Below are positions 25,501 to 37,591 of a stretch of DNA of 64,000 nucleotides, piece by piece. The notes under the pieces are model-generated. The model made no database searches, was not told the origin of the DNA, and saw only the letters and a program-made list of their open reading frames with translations. The DNA comes from Dillenia suffruticosa (lineage: Eukaryota; Streptophyta; Magnoliopsida; Dilleniales; Dilleniaceae): positions 2,451,001-2,515,000 of the forward strand of contig JAVTVX010000017.1 in the NCBI GenBank assembly GCA_033439265.1, read 5' to 3'. Position 1 is the first letter of the stretch; each line of letters begins with the position of its first letter. A program made the translations under genes and the position numbers.

Positions 25501-26534
25501 ATACTGTAATTTAGTCATACATCATTCCTGTTAAATAACTCAAGCTTGCAAGAAAATCTTATGCTTTTAAGATTGGGGACATGAAGCTAGAAATGAGGAC
25601 TCCTGTCTGAATTCAGGTACTGTCAGCAATAATTGTGCCTCATTATTTTGTCTGTGAGGTGGCGGACTCTCTGAAGAACCAAAATAAATGCAGCCAAAAA
25701 CAGTCGACATTTTATTGAAGATAAAAGCACATACCATCTCTGTAGGAGCTCCACCTAGAAATGTTTTGAATCAAAATTGTAGCCTGACTATTTATGTAGA
25801 TTTGACGACCATGAGGAGGAGAAGACTGGCAAAGAAGGTTCTGCTTTTTGTTACAACTTCAGGCCACTTGTTGACAGAGATTAACTAAGCTGCTTGTGAA
25901 CCTCCATAAATTGATCACTGGTGCTTGACACCCCCGTACTCGGTAATCTAGATCAACCTAAAAATTGCAGAGAAAGCTGATTTAGTATTTGGACAGTCCA
26001 GGAGTAGACTACAATCAATTCAGGAATTATTATCATTGCATGGAGGAATGGTAAATAACAAGCCATGTGCTGCTTGTTAGCATTGATTAAAAAGGATTCA
26101 ATCAAGAATTTTCCAGTGTCAGAACATATATGTACAACTATAATGAAATACATACTCATGGATACATACATATACATATATATACATATATATGTTGTTA
26201 TGATCAAAACTGAGCTAATTTAAGGGGAAAAAATTATGCTATATAATTGCATGCTGCCTAAGTGGGAAAAGTGGGCACTCAGTCTTGAAGACACTATCAT
26301 CACTTGTATTACCAGAACTAAAAGACCAAAATGGGAAACAACATTATTTTTTGACAAAAAAGGTCGGCCTGGTGTTCTGTGTCTAATGGTAAACCTATTT
26401 GTTTACCAATGAAAATTACAAGAAAGAGGAAAAGGAAAAAAAAGAATTTGAACTATAACAAAATCCTTGATATTTGCAATGAAAGCAACAGCTAAGCCAA
26501 AAAGCTACCCCAACCCCACAACCCACTACCCCCA

Positions 26535-26536
<2 letters not shown>
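19510..26536. other. Long intergenic region; only tentative coding signal
   Basis: Seven kilobases with no recognised gene. On the minus strand a chain of short open stretches with compatible splice signals and phases can be drawn at about 23634-23553, 23168-23143, 23072-23006, 22866-22775, 22692-22562 and 20661-20582. I cannot match it to a family. A separate open stretch without a start codon runs on the plus strand near 24250-24475. Both could be chance in AT-rich DNA. There are small TA repeats near 23408 and 26170. Confidence 0.45.

Positions 26537-26592
<56 letters not shown>
26537..26592. repeat. (TC)n microsatellite upstream of the RADIALIS-like gene
   Basis: About 55 bases of uninterrupted TC followed by a C-rich stretch, ending some 30 bases before the TATA box of the next gene. 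A promoter-adjacent pyrimidine tract of this kind is common in plants and tends to vary in length. Confidence 0.95.
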
Positions 26593-26596
<4 letters not shown>

Positions 26597-26624
26597 TCCC
26601 CTCCCCCCCGCCCCCACCCTCCCG

Positions 26625-26632
26625 TATATAAA
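26625..26632 (+). promoter_or_regulatory. TATA box of the RADIALIS-like gene
   Basis: TATATAAA about 134 bases before the ATG. Transcription would start near 26655-26665, giving a leader of about 100 bases. It lies directly downstream of the TC tract. Confidence 0.75.
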
Positions 26633-26765
26633 GAGCAGAATGAGAAGTCTTTGCTCATCCCAACTTCGCCTTCTTCTTAGCCTTTCTTGCTAGTTGCTAA
26701 CACCAACTTCACTCCTCCCTTTTTTTCCCTTCTGCCTAAATTCTCTCAGACTTACTGCACAATAG

Positions 26766-27160
26766 ATGGGATCCAACTCTACATGGACACAGAAACAAAA
26801 CAAACTGTTTGAGAATGCTCTAGCCATCTACGACAAAGACACCCCAGACCGCTGGCACAACCTTGCCAGGGCAGTGGGAGGCAAAACTGTGGAGGAAGTG
26901 AAGAGACACTACGAGATGCTTGTGGAAGATCTTCAGGGCATTGAGTCTGGTCAGGTACCTTTGCCCAATTACAAATCAACTGGTGGGAACAACAAACCAC
27001 GCAAACACATGGAAGAAGAACAAAGGTTTGTGCGCTATTCTATCCTTTTTCAAATCAAACAAAAATGAATGTGGGGGTTTATTTCATCTTTCAATATGAA
27101 AGAGAAAAACTTTTTATGTTTGTTTCAAAACGCAGACTGAAGTATCTGAATCTTCAATGA
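26766..27160 (+). CDS. RADIALIS-like single-MYB/SANT transcription factor
   Basis: A small nuclear protein of 94 residues from two exons, 26766-27025 and 27136-27160 (TGA), joined in phase through an Arg codon. One SANT/MYB domain spans about residues 5-60: [39 protein letters not shown] and YEMLVEDLQ. The basic tail contains PNYKSTGG and [10 protein letters not shown]. The length and the single intron just before the C terminus are typical of the RADIALIS-LIKE/RSM family. By family knowledge, these proteins act in development by competing for MYB-domain partners (the RAD-DIV-DRIF system). The ATG fits the conserved N terminus. Which of the several RL paralogues it is cannot be told from the sequence alone. 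Confidence 0.93.
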
Positions 27161-29521
27161 GGACTCCAACAACTCCAGAACAACAGAAACACAATGATCC
27201 ATTACATTATGTAGTTGAAAACTCTCAATAAGAATAATCAGATCTGACGAGAATCTCAGCCATAGTCGACCGTCTATCCTAGTACATGTATCAGATGAAG
27301 AGTCGTTAAATCAGCGACTGTCGAATGTACGCCGTCTTCGCATATCTCTTGCTGTAATGGATTTTTATCGTAAATAAGAATATATTCTACTTTGTATAAC
27401 ATAGCTTCCAACTTCCTTAAATTAGACCGCACAACAGAGTATCATAGAGATTTACATTATCAGAATCAGAAAAAAGGAATTCAAGAAGAAGATAACAAAT
27501 TCGATGATTGTAACGAAGAATCTATAAAGCGATTTTTGACGAAAGACTTTGAGAATTTGACGTTGAAAATTGACCTCTGATCCAATGTCTTCAATGTCGG
27601 ACTTATCTGGACTTGAGATGAGAGAGAGAGAGAGAGAGCTCATATTGAATCCCCGGAATTGGCGGGAATTGTATTTCGGAATCAAATGATTGAGATTTTT
27701 GAGTCTAAAAATGGGTGATAAATTTAGAAACAAACAGAGCGGGGTTATAATTGGAATTTTAACAAGTTCGTGAGTGACATTAACAGAAAGAAGCCCATTC
27801 GGTGACCATAACGCGTAACTCTGGGGGCCAGCCCGGCCCAGCCCAGCCCTTGGAGGGTTTCTAAGCTCACGGGCTAAGTTGGATTCGGTGTCTCGATTTT
27901 TTTTTCTCCTTTTGCCGCTGTCTCGAACATTTTTGAAATTAATAAATTAAAAATCTTGTCTTCTCCATTTGCCTCTAGTATATTGTCATGATAACAGAGA
28001 TGTACCTTGAACATATATAGATACCATAATATATTAAATATTTTAATTATTTTTTTTGCAACATGGGTTACTTATTAATGTCAAATTTACTAAAAATTTT
28101 AAGGTTTTGATATTAACGAAGATTTATATATAATATTTAAAAAAGAAATAGAAAAATCAACATAAAACACAAAAACTATACTTCATAATCTATAAGTCGA
28201 ATTTAGTTATCATAAACAACATTAATACACGAGGAGGAGAATAGAGCTTATAGAGTACAGGAGAAATCGAAGATTCTGGTGTAATAAGAATATTAGCGTA
28301 GCTATCGATACTTGTAGGTATAAATGAGATGAATATTTTCTTTTCTTAATCAGATCAGGAATTTGATTCTTTCTGAACACAGAAAAAATAATATTAAAAA
28401 ACTCACTCCTAAAATAAATCTTACAACGATCGATTCAGATTAGTTATGATAAATCTCTAAATATTGAATCGTGACCAAGCTAAGAAACAAAAAAAAAAAA
28501 CAAGAATATTAGCAATTTAGCATAGATGTTATCTTGGAATAAAAAAGCACAGTGCCGTCACGTGATGAAATACTTCATCAAATATCAACCGTATTTAATT
28601 TAGTGGGATATAATATTAAATATTTTAATCAAGATTTTAATTTTAAATTGTGATTTGAATATTAAAATACTTTATCGAATCGGATTAATTGAAATATAAT
28701 TTGGTATAATAATAAAAAAAAAAGAAATATTTCGTCAAATGAAAGCACTCAACAAAAGGAATTTATCTTTTCACATTTATTAGTGAGAGAGAGAATTTGA
28801 TGACATCAGGTAAGAGAGAGAAGATGGAAAGAGAATTTCATGACGCGAAATAGAATGTAATCTCCCATTAAAGAGAATATTGAAGAAAAAGAAAAGTAGA
28901 TCTCATTTAGAGAGAGTAAAATGATTTTATTTATTTTTTTTTATTACAAAAATGGTTATGTTCTGTTCTCACCTGTCGACCGAAAGGCACATCAGCTTTT
29001 GTTCCGGTCTTGGGGGCCAAGTGACAAAAAATAGATTATGTGCCATTTGTAAAGCATTTATTGATTTATTTATTATATGTATTAATAGATTATGGGGAGA
29101 TTTGTCACTGATAGATGGTCGGTGATAACCAGCAACCCATATGACCCCTTTGAGGGGTTTTATAATATTATTAATATTTAGAATAGTTTATTATTAACTA
29201 ATAAAAATATATTAATATATATAATGATTCAATAATTGAAATACACTGGACAAGTCTTATATAAAAATATATATATTAAACAGGTTTTATAATTTTTTAC
29301 TCAAAAAAATCATGCCTCTCTTAAAATTAAGCCGTGATTTGGAGAAACGGGAATTATTGTTTTTTTTTAAACTATCAATATTTAGTAATTATGTTAGTTC
29401 GAATAAATATGATTCAAATCAAGTTGAATCTTTAAGAAATAAAACTCTGATTTCTATTTTTATCATACACAAAATTCGAACAGAGATATCAGTGTTAAGT
29501 GATCAGACCAATTAGGCTTTG

Positions 29522-29573
<52 letters not shown>

Positions 29574-29944
29574 TTGTTCAACTACATAATGCAGACCGAC
29601 ATTAATTAATTACTTAACATTAATTTCTTTTTTTTGGGTACCGCAATGACATTAATTTCGTTGAAATACGTTCGCAGACAAATTATACATTGGGCCACTA
29701 GAAGGGGCTACGTTGAGCCCTCGTGCTTTTGGGGCCATTTCGGTGAAACGGTAATAATCCGTTACCGACTCACGCAAATCTGGCCCAATAAGTAATTTTT
29801 TTTTGTTCCTGATGAGGGGCCCATCGGCCCATGTAGCACCAACCTTTAAGGAGCGTCCCAAGTTCCGATCACTGTAATTTTATTCAGTGACGGTGCCCCC
29901 TCTCTCACATAACGTCGGAGTGCATAGAATAGCGGGTCAGAGAT
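27161..29944. other. Intergenic between RADIALIS-like and Maf genes
   Basis: Very AT-rich sequence with poly(A/T) runs, a short GA run near 27621-27638 and a TTA microsatellite at 29524-29574. The minus-strand frame at 27452-27733 has no recognisable motif. The last 60 bases should be the leader of the Maf gene. Confidence 0.6.
29524..29574. repeat. (TTA)n microsatellite
   Basis: About 50 bases of uninterrupted TTA units, some 370 bases before the Maf start codon. Confidence 0.95.
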
Positions 29945-32900
29945 ATGGAATCTGCGTCGCCTTTCAAGGTACGTGGCGTCCTCAAGCCCCCCTCTCTCTC
30001 ACGCTGTGAATTACGCGTATGACCCAACAAGAATCACAACTTATGAAGGTGGAAATGGGTCTTGAGACTAAGTTTCTGTGTCTTTTTTTTGTGGGTTTTC
30101 TTGGGTAAGGAGTAGTGTATTGTGCGTATGTCTGCCTGTTAATTGTAGGTATGGGAATTGGGAAGCACACAATCAATAAGAAATGGAGAATTTATTAAAA
30201 ATTGTGACCGGAATTGTGATGACTTGCATTGTACTTGAACCTAAGATTAGATAATCCTCCTAGCTGCTATTATAGTGAAGGCTAGCCCCCCTAGTTTCAT
30301 GTAATTGTGGACTTGATACCAAACATAATACTAGAGATTCTTTAAACAACCTAAAATCGTGTTCATATTTTTCTAATGATTTTAATTTCTCAAATGGGGA
30401 GGCCAGTCATTGCGTTTAGCTTATCTATAACATCAATATTTGTTCCCCGGGGGGGGGGGGGGTTTACAATGTTTGACCTACGATTTGCATGTTGAGATCA
30501 TAGTACCTTATTCAGTGTACTGTTGGCTGCGAAGATGAGATACTGATTACTAGTCTATTGAGGATGAAGGGTAGAAGCAGAAGTCAAACAGTCACAGAAT
30601 TCATGCGCAACTTGTTAAATATGGGCATGTGATTACTTTTGCAGTTAATTTTGGGTTCTTCCTCAGTTCCACGACGGAAAATTATGGAAGAGATGGGATA
30701 TGAATTCACAATCATGGTGTTCTCTTTCCTCCAGTCAAACTTTTAGCATATTCTTTGCTAACTTGATCAGTTGACTGAACCTGCTGGATAGACTGCAGAT
30801 ATAGATGAAAAAGCCATTCGAAAGGAACAGCCAGAAGAGTTGGTGATGGCACTTGCCGAGGCAAAGGTGTGAACTTACTAAGCTACTCACTTCAAAAATT
30901 AGTGTGATAGAAAGCAAATGTTACTCTAACGGTAGGTAGCCTTTTCATCTGCTCCCAGTATTCTGTCCATTTTAGTTGCAGTTTTATGCATGTCCATTGA
31001 CATAGCTTGTGTCGTTCAATCATTAGTTTAAATTCCTTGTGACTCATAATGTTTTTCTTATTCTCTTCAGCAGCTAAAAGTAGCTTGTGACAAAGTTCTT
31101 TTCTTTGTGTCATGTAAATTGCATCTCAGGCTGATGCTATCATATCAAAGCTTCAAAACCTTGATAAAGAAGGCAAGGGTGTAGAAGCAACACTTTTAAT
31201 AGCTGCTGATACAGTATGTCCCAGTTTCCTTTTTTGAGTTCACTTATTGTCTTTGTTCGGTCCAATAAGATCCATTGCACCACGAGCCATCCATGTACAG
31301 AGGATAATATGCTTTTGCAGTTCCCATTTGTTGGTTGGACTAGCGCTAGCCCAATGCCATACCATGAGTCATGACTGCTTCGGAGCTCATGTGGTATTAA
31401 ATGCATTAGCTTCTGGCAGTCTTCTGGGACCCCTTACATCAGGGGAAAAAGAGAGTAACTAGTGTTAGCTGGAGGTAGGAGTGGATATTATTTCAGTGCA
31501 AATTTCTGTTTCAACTTGGTTTTTTCTCAACGTCAGCTGGAGGCAGTTGATCCTTCATGTCACGAGATTGTGCATGATGCATCCGTTTAGCTCTTTTAGT
31601 TCTATGTCATACTTAGATTTGAGTTTATTGTCCGCAGGGTTTTGTTTCTCCAAGCTATGTCCTTTGTTCTATGGCCTATACTCATGCTATTCTCATTTGA
31701 CTTGAAGCCAGTTCTGTGCATGCTTTTATAAATTTTGATAAGCTTTACCTATATTACCAACAGAAAATAATCTCTAATTTGTTGGATATGAAATGTTTTA
31801 TGATGATATGTACCTGCTGCTTGAATAAGGTTTATAAGTTATAGAGTAGCAATTCTTTGATGGATACCTTTAATTTGTAGTGTGGACACTTGGCTGGATC
31901 ATTTGTTGGTTGCAAGAAAGCGATAGTCTCATGATCATTATGCACATGAATAGACCTGCTCGTTTGTTTTTGGTAGAAAGGTGGTATGTTTCAAATTTCT
32001 TACTTTATCTAACCACTTTCTGGTCAGGCAGAAGCCATCATACCGAGGATCCAACTTGATGATACCAAAGAGGGTGCTAAGGCCGCCCTTTTAATAACTT
32101 GTGACCAAGTACATCCCATTTCTTCCATTACAGTTGCATGTCACAGATTAAACTGTGTCAATTCTTCCATTTAGTTATTTGTTGATTTATTATTTTTCCC
32201 ATGATTACATACTAATTCCAAATTTCAGTCAGAATTTCTATCTTCAATTAAAAATTTGAAAGTAGTAATACTTTCTTTAATAATACACCACATTTATAGG
32301 TTCCCACCAGAGTAGTATTTTAATTGATGCAGAGTCATGTTAGAGATGCTCTACATTTATAACTTATTGTTTAGTCACATACCAATGCTTTTGATATCGG
32401 TAAATTGGTAAAATAACTGAGGTTTGTTTTCCAAATGCAATTTATTTGCATCAAGAGGTATAGTGGGTCACTCCTAATCACCTAGCCATTACTACTTCCT
32501 TCCCCCCCCTGGTGGCTTCAGCTTGGTCTACGATCTCCGGAATTGAGCTGCAATCAAAGTTCTTCTCTCTGCTTATCTTTTTATGCTTGTTTATAGTTGC
32601 ATTTCCGTTTCATTACTAAGGTGTTCAACCTTACTACAATGCTTCCATTGGTGAATAAATTTCAGAAAGTAACCATGCCAACTATTATTGGGTAGGCTGG
32701 GACTGCAAACCAATCAAGAAAGTTGGTGACCCCCAGAATTATGAAAAATATTAAAAAAAAAAAGGAAATCCATGCTGTATGTTTTGAATGATGCGTATTT
32801 CGATGCATTTATACATCATGGATAATTTACCTTTTGCATTTTGTATTTTTTTATTATTATTTTTTGGTTACAAAGGAAAGCACTGCCTCAAGGAAGGGAA

Positions 32901-34996
32901 AGGGGGCTCAGATTTGAGATCTCATGTCAAGAGAGAAAGCTTTGGTACCATTGGACCCAAGGGCCCTTGGTACCTTTAGCCATTTCTTCTCACTATCAAA
33001 ACCACAGATTAGTCAATGAATGAGCATTTTCAGTTTCTGGAAACACAGTGACCTTATGTTTGGCCTTTCTTTCTGGTCATATACTGTGCTCCTGCATAGA
33101 ACACCATTTTGCCATAGTTAGTGGTTCTGATAAGAAATTTCAAGTGTGACCAATATTTTCGTTGCCTGGTTGTGCTTATTGATGGTTTTGAACTTGTAAT
33201 CGTCCTCCTGTGGTGAATTATACAAATGCTTCAACTTTTGTATGAATATATGTTTCCGTCCTGTCTGTGGCAAATGACTCTATACTGCTAGTATCCTTGG
33301 ATATGGGTGGCCTTGTTGTGATGGTTGCTGTCGTCCACACTGAGCAGCATCCCTTTTTGCTTCTCTTCTATTTTTACTTTTTTTTTTTGAAGGTTATGTC
33401 CATGTCTGTACACCACTCTTATCCAGAGAAATGAAGCTTATTGTGTTTTTTTCTTTCTGCAAAACTGTAATGATGTGGAGGTGGTGGTTTTTGAAGGAAT
33501 GATTAGAGAGAAGCCATCCAACAAGGAAGAAGCACGAAAATTTATCAAAGGTTTGGTTACTTCCTTTGGAGTTTCTGCCTTTTTGACAAATTATATAATT
33601 AGGTGGCATAACACATGTATCTTGTAGATTATTCTGGTAGGCATGCTGCGACAGTGAGTTCTGTTCTTGTTACTAACCTTAAAACAGGACTACGCAAAGG
33701 GCACTGGGACAAAGCGGAGGTATGTTTCATCTTCTTCTTGGTAGTATCAACTTCATAAGTGTAGGAGCTATCGATAGCTGTTGCTGCCTGTCAAAGATAC
33801 GTAACCTTATTTAGAATTGTGTGTTTTCCTTTGTCTCATCCTCCCACTTTAGGTTCCCCTCATAAGAAAGTGAAAGCCATGAAGAGACGGATAATCCCAC
33901 CCTGTGAAGTGATGCCTATAGTTTGCTTTGTAAATATCTTGCTTGCCAAGCCATTCTCTTCATATCTCTACATATCACAAGTGATATGTACCATGATGGT
34001 TGTAGAATTATGAAATGAGTTGACAATATAAAATTTCTGACTTCTGTTCAAAGAAAAAATTCCAACAACAAGCCCTGTTTCAGAAATCTTATATCACTTT
34101 ATTCTGAGGGAACAAAAGATCAAACCTCCTTGGGTTTATTTATGCTCACTCTGCTCAGAGAGAGGGAAGGAGGGCTAAGGGGAAAAAAGAACTCTTTCTT
34201 TTTATGCATTTAGTTTATTGTTTTGCAACAATGTAATGCTTGTTTGTTATAAGGTTGAAATATTGCTTTCTATGTTTGTTGCAGATATATTTCCATGAGA
34301 TCCCAGATGAAATTGTTGATAAGGTGGTAAGTGATTGTTACTTGGCCTTTGATCAGTTAATCAATTTTTCATCAGTTTGCTTGATAAGCTCGTTTTTCAT
34401 TTACTTCAACTCATGCAGATTGAGGAGGGCACTGTGCTTTATGTTGCAGGTGGTCTGATAAGTGAACATCCTTTTGAATTGCCTTGTGTTAAAGAGGTGG
34501 TGAGTTTGCTACCTATGGACATTATAACCGAAAGCATTTGCTCCTTGAAGCCATGTTTGTTTGTTGGAAAATGGAATGTAATAAGGGAAAATGTGTTTCT
34601 TTGGTGTTTGATTTGTATAGTCAATTCGTTAAAATCATGGTGAAATACTTTTGAAAAATATTGAGAGGAGGAAAATTGCACCCAAAGAAAATTGTTGAAA
34701 AGATGTAATTTTGCTTTAGAACCCCCCCAAAAAAACACTAAAAAAAAAAAAAAAAACAAAACATAGCATCTGTCATTAAGAAGATTATTTGTGGCATCTT
34801 GCCGGGGACAAGCCATGGACTTGTTTTGCAGTGTATAATTCTTTCTCAGATTATGTTTAATGTAGTGTATCATTCTTTCTCGGATTATGTTTAATGTAGA
34901 ACTGATTTGGTTCACTGCATGCAGGTAGGAGCTACTGATAGTTTAATGGGACTACCCAAAGCCCTGACTGAAAGACTCATCAAAGAGGCTTTATAG
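29945..34996 (+). CDS. Maf-family nucleotide pyrophosphatase
   Basis: Hydrolyses nucleoside triphosphates to monophosphate and pyrophosphate (house-cleaning of modified nucleotides). Exons: 29945-29968, 30645-30716, 30792-30866, then 31130-31213 (4a) and/or 32028-32108 (4b), 33481-33550, 33628-33719, 34285-34326, 34419-34499 and 34925-34996 (TAG). With one version of exon 4 the product is 202-203 residues, the usual Maf length. Visible motifs are the N-terminal substrate loop ILGSSSVPRRKIMEEMGYEF, ADIDEKAIRKEQPEELVMAL, catalytic Asp in AADT (4a) or TCDQ (4b), EGMIREKP with its Lys, and the C-terminal ATDSLMGLP. It matches the remembered Arabidopsis Maf-like protein At5g66550. The acceptor of exon 5 (before 33481) is weak. 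No targeting peptide is evident, so it is probably cytosolic. Confidence 0.92.
31130..31213 (+). repeat. Maf exon 4, first version (Asp-Thr)
   Basis: 84 nt, phase 0 at both ends, encoding ADAIISKLQN...LLIAADT. The acceptor is GCATCTCAG and the donor ACA|GTATGTCCC. It is homologous to 32028-32108, and the donor-side intron also matches (GTATGTCCCA against GTACATCCCA), so the duplicated unit included intron sequence. Confidence 0.85.
32028..32108 (+). repeat. Maf exon 4, second version (Asp-Gln)
   Basis: 81 nt, phase 0 at both ends, encoding AEAIIPRIQLD...LLITCDQ. The acceptor is CTGGTCAG and the donor CAA|GTACATCCC. The Asp-Gln pair is the form I remember from the Arabidopsis protein, so this may be the ancestral version. 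Confidence 0.85.
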
Positions 34997-35234
34997 CTGC
35001 TGGTGTTAATGTCCCTGACTGAAAGGTTATTTTGTACCTGTAGAAGTGATTGTAATTATTTGGACAACAATTAGTTTGGACAGAACAATTGATTGTGCTC
35101 CACTGACGGCAGTGACGGGATGCCGACTCCTTATTTATTTTCTAAGTGGATTGAGGAGTTTTAAACTTTCTTATCAGACAAGATTTAGCTACGTACATTC
35201 GAATTAGTGGAAATCGAATGGCAAAGGTTAAAGT

Positions 35235-35770
35235 TAGGGATGGCAATGGTGTGGATAGGGGTGGGTTTTTGTCAAACCCTACCCACCCCTTGCCTTAAAA
35301 CTCCATGCCCACCCCAGCTCTCCACCCGTGATAGGTAAAATATTTTATACCCTACTCTCCATCCACCCCTGCCCGCTCTTATTCACGGATTTATCCATTC
35401 ACATAGCAAGTCGACTTGTTTAGGGTTTAGATTTATTTAATATTTATCTTTATTAACATTTCAGTTTAACAAGAGTTTTTTTTCTAATATTTTTCAAAGA
35501 GGATTTCAGAATTAGAATTTTCAAAATTTTTGTTTTTAATATTTTTCAAAATTAGGATTTCATTTTTTCTCTTACACACAAGTTTTGTGTCTGTATATAT
35601 ATATATATATATATATATGGAGAGCTGGGTAGAGTACATGATCGGTACAAAAATCATACCCATATTTTATCCGATCCTCCGTGAATTTAAAAATTTCATA
35701 TCCTCACCCACCTCTATCGCGTAGCGTAGGTACCGGTATTTACCAGGTTGGGTACAAATTGTCATCCCTC
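35235..35770 (+). mobile_element. Non-autonomous hAT element (MITE)
   Basis: A 536-bp element with imperfect terminal inverted repeats, TAGGGATGGCAAT at the left and ATTGTCATCCCTC at the right. An 8-bp target duplication flanks it, GTTAAAGT (35227-35234) and GTCAAAGT (35771-35778), with one mismatch. Eight-base targets and TAGGGATGGCAA ends are typical of plant hAT elements. It has no transposase frame. The inside carries C-rich CCCACCCC words and a short TA microsatellite near 35597-35618. Confidence 0.85.
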
Positions 35771-35954
35771 GTCAAAGTGCCCTTTTTCTTTACATTGTCA
35801 ATTTTTTTTTTTTTTTGGGGTAATTTTTGGTTTGTGTAAGTAGGAAGTTCAACTCTTTCTTTTTTGGATTTTTCTTCGGCCATCGGTTGTGAGAGTGTTT
35901 GTTTCTACCATCCGTGTAGGGTGTTTCTTTACTTTCTTTTCTTTTTTCTGTTTT

Positions 35955-36118
35955 CTTTTTTTTTTTTTTTTTTTTTTTTTGGGTATCTTGACCATCCGAT
36001 ATCTGGGTTTTTATTTCGACTAATCCGGATTGAGAAGTCTGTTAAGACTCAATTGAGGGATTCTCTCCCAATAATATTTTTTTCGTATCCAGTGAAAGTC
36101 AAACTCTCAACCTAATTA
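35955..36118 (-). mobile_element. SINE copy, reversed
   Basis: On the minus strand this reads TCCGGATTAGTCGAAATAA, then CCAGATATCGGATGGTC and a poly(A) tail, seen on the plus strand as poly(T) at about 35955-35980. It is the same 3' domain as the SINE copies at 18130 and 51259. The 5' boundary is approximate. Confidence 0.6.
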
Positions 36119-37390
36119 AGGGATAAAAATGTCTTTCCTACTTATGACAACATATGTTGGTTCCTTTCTTCTTCTTTGCCTCTTCTTTCCTTCTTCTTGC
36201 ATGCCCCAACCTTTAAGAAGAAGCACCACTTCAGCAGAACAACCGGGAAAGTGAGGGTAGGAGAACCGACTCCCCTAAAATCATCCCCATATTTAGATGT
36301 CAAATAAATTGATAGAATATCTCAAATTTTGATAATTATGGTAAGAGAATTTCAAATTTTTATGGTATATTTATTTGATACATGTAATCAATAAATTAAT
36401 ATATATCTTTAATAAATTTAATTTACTAACTCAGTGATTGAAATTTATATTAATATTAACAAATAACAAAATTATTATGCAATGAAATGCAACCAGTCAT
36501 CTTGCCCATTTGATCTTTCATCTTTTTGCTCAAAATAATCCACTTCCACCTGCCAGAATGAAAAATCGGATCATTCCTGTTGCGTCATGTGGGTGCAGCC
36601 TCCGGTGGAGAGAGAGAGAGAGAGAGGGGCAAAAAGTAGGATACCCATTAATGATTGCATTTCGTGGGCATCAACCCATCGGACAAGTAAGGGCTCATTG
36701 AAATTCTGTAATTTTTTTCATCGATATTTAAAATTTTATTTTAATTAATTTAAATCGAACTGATTGATTTTTTTATTAAAAAAATATCTCATAAAATAGT
36801 TTATTTTTTTATTTTAAAGAAGATTCAAATCTAAACAATTAATTAAAAAACATAGAGGTTTTCCCATTACGCTGACCGGCCTATGGTGCGTATTGATTTC
36901 TTAGTTGGGGGTTTCCGTGTTTCTCTACGAGGAGGAAAGGGAGAAAAGGGGGCATAACAAAATTAGAAATAATTGATTTCTTTTTTTATATGTTATTATT
37001 ATTTCGAAAGAGTATTGATAAATTTTAATTTTTGAGTTAAAAACTTAATTAATAATTATTTTGAAAATACCCTGAATATATTTACAGATAAAGAGAATCG
37101 ATCGGTGGGTGTTACTCAATTTTACAACGTTACTATTTTTGTTGAAGGGGCTTAGTGGTTCCATATGGTAATTATATATAATAATAATAATGAATCTATA
37201 ATAAGATTGATTATGTTTTCTTAATAAGAGGAGTATTCATATTTTTTATTATTATGTATTTTAATTCATATTTTGGCAACGAAGTAAATAAGGTGTCATT
37301 GGTCTAGCCGATCCGGGGCGTAAGCGTAACATAGTGAGCCACGGGGGGGGGGGGGAGAGAGAGAGGTCTCACGTGGGCCGGCCACGACTA
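36119..37390. other. Intergenic upstream of the KCS gene
   Basis: AT-rich sequence with a short GA run near 36608-36627 and a G run near 37344-37355. It includes the distal promoter of the fatty-acid elongase gene. No gene is seen. Confidence 0.6.
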
Positions 37391-37394
37391 TCCC

Positions 37395-37400
37395 TATAAG
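37395..37400 (+). promoter_or_regulatory. Probable TATA box of the KCS gene
   Basis: CCCTATAAGC about 195 bases before the ATG, followed by a leader with a CT run at about 37487-37508. It is plausible by position, although TATAAG is not the best consensus. Confidence 0.5.
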
Positions 37401-37591
37401 CTCTCGAAACCAGAATTTTCCTCACATTCAACCCCATCTGCATTCTCTAGCCCAGCTTTTGACCACTCCTAGTTCTAGACCTCTGTACTCTCTCTCTCTC
37501 TCTCTCTATCTTTCTAAGGAGCCAAATCGTCAGCCGTTACGTGCCTACTCCCTCTCTCTCCCTCCTTGACTGCCCACCGGTGACTTTCAAA

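Noticed and set aside
27452-27733. 93-codon minus-strand frame after the RADIALIS-like gene
   Set aside because: It contains a GA repeat and a hydrophobic AT-rich end, has no motif, and shows no conserved family.
37541-37591. Upstream extension of the KCS frame
   Set aside because: The extension starts at GTG, lies in a CT-rich leader, and the family N terminus fits the ATG at 37592.
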